DNA from: a virus
Strand: one strand, 5' to 3'
Virus record (IMG/VR): IMGVR_UViG_3300033145_001018
Location: 1-42,312 of that record
DNA: 42,312 bases
Under the pieces are notes generated by a model. It did not search any database, had not been told where the DNA came from, and saw only the letters and a list, made by a program, of their open reading frames with translations. Made by a program: the position numbers and the translations under genes. How positions within the stretch are numbered: position 1 is the first letter of the stretch; the number at the start of each line of letters is the position of its first letter. Of this stretch, positions 39,792-42,312 are shown piece after piece.

Positions 39792-40121
39792 ATGGAATTA
39801 AGAAAAAGAGAAACCACCGTAACACCAGAAGCCAATGACATCGGCGAAGCCGTAAAAAAGATTCTCGTGAACATTGATCAGGCGTTAGATGACGATGGAC
39901 AAATAACGGCAGACGAATATGGCACGATAGTATTGACTGCGTTGGGCGAATTACAGACAGCGGTTAAGGACATCAAGGAAGTAAAAACAGAGGCACAGAA
40001 AGCACCATTTGCGTTGGCAAGGGGAATTATAGACCCAATTACCGAAGGTGTCGAGCAATTGCTTGACAAAACTGGCACTGAGATCGCCGAGCTTGATAGT
40101 GAAGGCACTCCGGTTGCATGA
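39792..40121 (+). CDS. Hypothetical acidic protein after the lysin
   Basis: This 109-residue acidic protein (ANDIGEAVKKILVNIDQALDDDGQITADEYGTIVLTALGELQTAVKDI...) contains DDDGQITADEYGTI, which is close to an EF-hand-like or dockerin-like loop (D-x-D-G-x-I-x-x-x-E). It reads as a helical protein that may bind calcium. It has an AGGAG site. Function is unknown. Confidence 0.65.
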   Translation: MELRKRETTVTPEANDIGEAVKKILVNIDQALDDDGQITADEYGTIVLTALGELQTAVKDIKEVKTEAQKAPFALARGIIDPITEGVEQLLDKTGTEIAELDSEGTPVA

Positions 40122-40138
40122 TAAGGAATTAATCTGAT

Positions 40139-40342
40139 ATGCTAAAATTACCCGGAGAGGAAAAAAAGTGGTGGATAGAATCACGGACGATTCAATTCAA
40201 TATTGTTTTCTTTCTCTTCGGGTGTTTTTGTCCAGGGTTATCAGATGTCGTTAGAGGCATTATTATCACACCAACACTCGGGAATATATTACTGAGAATC
40301 AAAACACAAAAGAAAATTGACAGAGGTGACTATGGCAACTGA
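40139..40342 (+). CDS. Small protein with one hydrophobic segment
   Basis: This 67-residue protein has a charged start (KLPGEEKKWWIESRTIQF) and one hydrophobic segment (NIVFFLFGCFCPGLSDVVRGIIITPTLGNILL). The ribosome-binding site is weak. Its position among lysis genes suggests a holin-related membrane role, but the family is not recognised. Confidence 0.5.
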   Translation: MLKLPGEEKKWWIESRTIQFNIVFFLFGCFCPGLSDVVRGIIITPTLGNILLRIKTQKKIDRGDYGN

Positions 40343-40610
40343 AGTTTACGCAATAGCAGCAACGGAAACAGCGAAGATGATCAATAGCTTTATTCAAGCA
40401 CTCCCAAAATTCAATGAAAAGCAAAAAAAGAAGATGGAAAAAGAGACAAATAAATTGATCAAACTCGATAAACTATATAGAGATGCCGAGGTGGCATATG
40501 GGGTTGGCTCTATATCTAATGAGTTGCTCGGGATCGTGGATGCCTACAATGATCAAGAGGAAAAACTTAAAATGTTATACAAGACATATGAAAAGGAGCT
40601 TAAATCATGA
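40332..40610 (+). CDS. Hypothetical helical protein
   Basis: This 92-residue protein starts at ATG 40332 with GAGGTG immediately upstream. It is mainly helical and very basic (QALPKFNEKQKKKMEKETNKLIKLDKLYRDAEVAYG), and the late part is acidic. It overlaps the previous gene by 11 bases and the lipoprotein-like gene by four. The pair with a downstream lipoprotein recalls Rz-type gene order, but no membrane anchor is visible. Confidence 0.65.
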   Translation: MATEVYAIAATETAKMINSFIQALPKFNEKQKKKMEKETNKLIKLDKLYRDAEVAYGVGSISNELLGIVDAYNDQEEKLKMLYKTYEKELKS

Positions 40611-40921
40611 AATGGTTTATCTTGGGTATGATGACGGCAATAGCAATCGGCGCATGTGGATGGGGATCTCCAAGTCCTGACTATAATAAATTTCCCGACA
40701 GATCAAATGACAATTCTATATGGGCAAAATGTCCTGATAATTACGAGCAGCTCTGTCAGTGGGTTTGTGTTAAGGGTGACAAAAAGAAGGCGTATGATAG
40801 AAAAAACAAATGCAAGGGTGGCCATAAAAAAATAGTCCGAATCGATATGAAAAAGTCGCTGGATGCAGAATATCAGTGTATTTCGAAATCTTTCCTCATG
40901 AAACTGCTTCGCAGGAAATAA
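40607..40921 (+). CDS. Probable small secreted or lipid-anchored protein
   Basis: This 104-residue protein has an N-terminal signal-like segment MKWFILGMMTAIAIGAC, and IGAC fits a lipobox, so C17 may be lipidated and the protein anchored in a membrane. The mature part is rich in cysteine (KCPDNYEQLCQWVCVKG, NKCKGG, YQC) and lysine. This would suit an outer-membrane spanin-like (Rz1) role or a phage-encoded surface protein. It ends the rightward block. The 90 bases to the convergent radical SAM gene contain no clear terminator. Confidence 0.6.
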   Translation: MKWFILGMMTAIAIGACGWGSPSPDYNKFPDRSNDNSIWAKCPDNYEQLCQWVCVKGDKKKAYDRKNKCKGGHKKIVRIDMKKSLDAEYQCISKSFLMKLLRRK

Positions 40922-41011
40922 TTCACTCGTTTACGAATAATCAAATACTTACTTGATGCTCAGATTGGACGAGGTGCGAGTCTGGGAGAAAATGCGATGG
41001 ATTGCATGGGC

Positions 41012-41992
41012 CTAATCAACATCTAGATTGCTACCAGACAGTATAGCATTTCCGCAAGTAATTCTACTGAGATCTTCTTCTTCTGAGGCAATAAAAACCA
41101 ATACATCATAGCCAGCTTTTTTGAGAGCTTCTTCATGCTCTTTGTAGGGATGCATTGTTGTGTAATCACCATGAGTTCTCACATCATTTTTAATGGCTTC
41201 GTGAGTTTTATGCATTGGTGTGAGCTTTATGATGTAATCATCGGGACTAAATCTTGTTAACAGCTTTTCAGGACTTATTTCCCAATCAGCTATTGCAAAA
41301 TTTAAAGTTATCTTTCTACCTTTTGGCTTCGGCAAAGACTTCATTATATTGGCTATTCCAGATAAAGAATATGCTTTGCGATTAAATATATTGTCGCGCT
41401 CTCTTTGATTAGTAGAATTAATGCTCAACTGTAAACCTGCATCGCCAGCCATTACCTCGTTTTTTATATACATCCATTCAAGTAAAAACTTTTGAAGTAT
41501 GGAATTTTTCAATGGCATCATTGTAGATATCACAGGATGAAATCCCCACATGGTTCTTGCAAACTGACCTGCTAGAAAATATGTTGACCTAATCACATCA
41601 AAATTAAACGTCGGTTCACCCATCCTGGCATAGTGCAGATTTAATCTTTCGGTATAAGTCACTTCTTGATGGAGCCACATTGCTATTCTGACTTGGCTTA
41701 TCATATCTTTAAATGATGCATTCTTGCCTCGACCTACTTGTGGAACATCACAAAAGTTACACCCAACAGAACATCCATATTGTGTAGATATAGTGATAAC
41801 CCATTTCTTTTCGAGTGGCAGCATCTGTTGATGCTGTACTTTATCGATATCACCAGTAAGCCCCATTGCATCACATTTTAGATTTACGTCTTTTCCATAA
41901 TCACCAATTGACAGGAATTCTAAATTGCCGTATTCACCATCGGCAACAATGATATTGCCTGTCGGAACGCTTATATTTTTTAATATTTTCAT
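41012..41992 (-). CDS. RlmN/Cfr-like radical SAM protein with altered active site
   Basis: This 326-residue protein follows RlmN in order: STQYGCSVGCNFCDVPQ (C74-x3-C78-x2-C81, the 4Fe-4S site), HYARMGEPTFN (like MGMGEPLLN), LQLSINSTNQRERD (like LHAPNDEIRD), and a C-terminal EEEDLSRITCGNAIL (like GDDIDAACGQLA). C313 lines up with the methyl-carrying Cys355 of E. coli RlmN. The partner Cys118, seven residues before the first cluster Cys, is replaced by T67. The N-terminal RNA-binding domain of RlmN is absent. It may therefore methylate another substrate, or use another resolving residue. It is the last gene of the leftward operon. Confidence 0.85.
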   Translation of the reverse strand: MKILKNISVPTGNIIVADGEYGNLEFLSIGDYGKDVNLKCDAMGLTGDIDKVQHQQMLPLEKKWVITISTQYGCSVGCNFCDVPQVGRGKNASFKDMISQVRIAMWLHQEVTYTERLNLHYARMGEPTFNFDVIRSTYFLAGQFARTMWGFHPVISTMMPLKNSILQKFLLEWMYIKNEVMAGDAGLQLSINSTNQRERDNIFNRKAYSLSGIANIMKSLPKPKGRKITLNFAIADWEISPEKLLTRFSPDDYIIKLTPMHKTHEAIKNDVRTHGDYTTMHPYKEHEEALKKAGYDVLVFIASEEEDLSRITCGNAILSGSNLDVD

Positions 41993-42180
41993 GAAAATAT
42001 CCTATTATGTTCGATCAATACCGTTACCATTTTATCGAAGTCATCAAGTTGAGGTAGGGATAAGTGCTCTACTATATCCACCACCCTTTCATAGCGATCA
42101 ATGTCATGGCCCAATAGCTTAGTTAGATTCTCTTTTATGCGATCTATTTTCTCTAACTTCCAACTCCAATTTTTACTCAT
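41989..42180 (-). CDS. Hypothetical protein upstream of the RlmN-like gene
   Basis: This 63-residue helical protein (SKNWSWKLEKIDRIKENLTKLLGHDIDRYERVVDIVEHLSLPQLDDFDKMVTVLIEHNR) has no motif I can name. Its start overlaps the stop of the chimeric gene, and its stop overlaps the start of the radical SAM gene, both as ATGA. It may be a small partner of the radical SAM protein by coupling alone. Confidence 0.7.
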   Translation of the reverse strand: MSKNWSWKLEKIDRIKENLTKLLGHDIDRYERVVDIVEHLSLPQLDDFDKMVTVLIEHNRIFS

Positions 42181-42312
42181 ATACGATCCTCTATTTCCTG
42201 AAGGATACCTTCAGCCCGTGCCACTTCAATGGCCAGTCCTGTAAATAGCTTCCTTAGATTTGATCCCGGTATATTCTTGGCGCGAAAAAACCTGTCAGCA
42301 CGAAGGTAATTA
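42177..42312 (-). CDS. Chimeric small phage protein, C-terminal part (continues at 276-1)
   Basis: This is the right-hand end of the gene that starts at 276. Because 42210-42312 repeats 1-103, the unique part here is only 42177-42209, encoding GILQEIEDRI and TGA. The rest is the 114-bp copy of the tail gene. The stop overlaps the start of the gene at 42180. Confidence 0.75.
   Translation of the reverse strand, partial: NYLRADRFFRAKNIPGSNLRKLFTGLAIEVARAEGILQEIEDRI
42198..42214. repeat. Perfect palindrome at the edge of the repeat
   Basis: CTGAAGG, ATA, CCTTCAG: a 7-bp perfect inverted repeat with a 3-base loop. The 114-bp copy begins inside its right arm (42210). A hairpin at the breakpoint could favour template switching during replication, or disturb assembly. 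Confidence 0.7.
42210..42312. repeat. Terminal direct repeat, right copy
   Basis: Identical to 1-103 and part of the 114-bp inverted-repeat family. The right end of the contig stops 11 bases before that repeat ends, as a fixed overlap length would give. Confidence 0.95.

Noticed and set aside
40921-41011. Bidirectional terminator between convergent operons
   Set aside because: No stem followed by a T-run is visible on either strand in this 90-bp gap.

Overview
The window is an essentially complete tailed-phage genome (Caudoviricetes) with a contractile, Mu-type tail (sheath, tube, gpN/gpP/gp45-48-type baseplate) on an HK97-type head (TerL, portal, MuF, prohead protease, HK97-fold capsid). 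Bases 1-103 are repeated exactly at 42210-42312 and a minus-strand gene reads through that join, so the molecule is circular or circularly permuted, with a unit of about 42,209 bp. The host cannot be named. A lipobox-type small protein and several small membrane proteins beside an NlpC/P60-type enzyme suggest a diderm bacterium, but only weakly. I see no integrase, transposase, DNA polymerase or tRNA.

Layout. (1) 2518 down to 276, then across the join to 41012: a leftward operon of overlapping small genes. It holds a radical SAM enzyme, an XRE regulator, a Cro/YdaS-like regulator, zinc ribbons, a chimeric small gene and a second radical SAM protein of the RlmN/Cfr type. (2) 2705-12262: packaging and head genes, then connector and tail-completion genes. 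(3) 12266-25545: sheath, tube, frameshifted tail chaperone, tape measure, baseplate and tail fibres, closed by a strong rho-independent terminator at 25624-25645. (4) 25706-30074: a RecE-like exonuclease carrying a SAP domain, a RecT-like annealing protein, a ribbon-helix-helix protein and a DnaD/O-like replication protein. (5) 30071-37528: an accessory cluster of a two-domain GT2-GT9 glycosyltransferase, two more glycosyltransferases, two SAM methyltransferases (one TylF-type), a sulfotransferase and an APS kinase, with an HNH homing-type endonuclease inside it. (6) 37545-40921: small membrane proteins, a polylysine protein encoded in an overlapping frame, an NlpC/P60-like lysin and a probable lipoprotein.

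How it fits together. The APS kinase would make PAPS from host APS. The sulfotransferase would use PAPS, and the glycosyl- and methyltransferases would build or trim the acceptor. The simplest reading is a phage-carried pathway for a sulfated, methylated glycan on the host surface or on the virion. Promoters upstream of the blocks share TTGAYM, 16-17 bp, then TATCWW, which suggests common control.

The most unusual sequence feature is a 114-bp perfect inverted repeat. A piece of the tail gene at 21142-21708 recurs inside the small minus-strand gene that spans the contig join, and its edge coincides exactly with base 1. It is either a real intragenomic copy or the reason the assembly broke and closed there.
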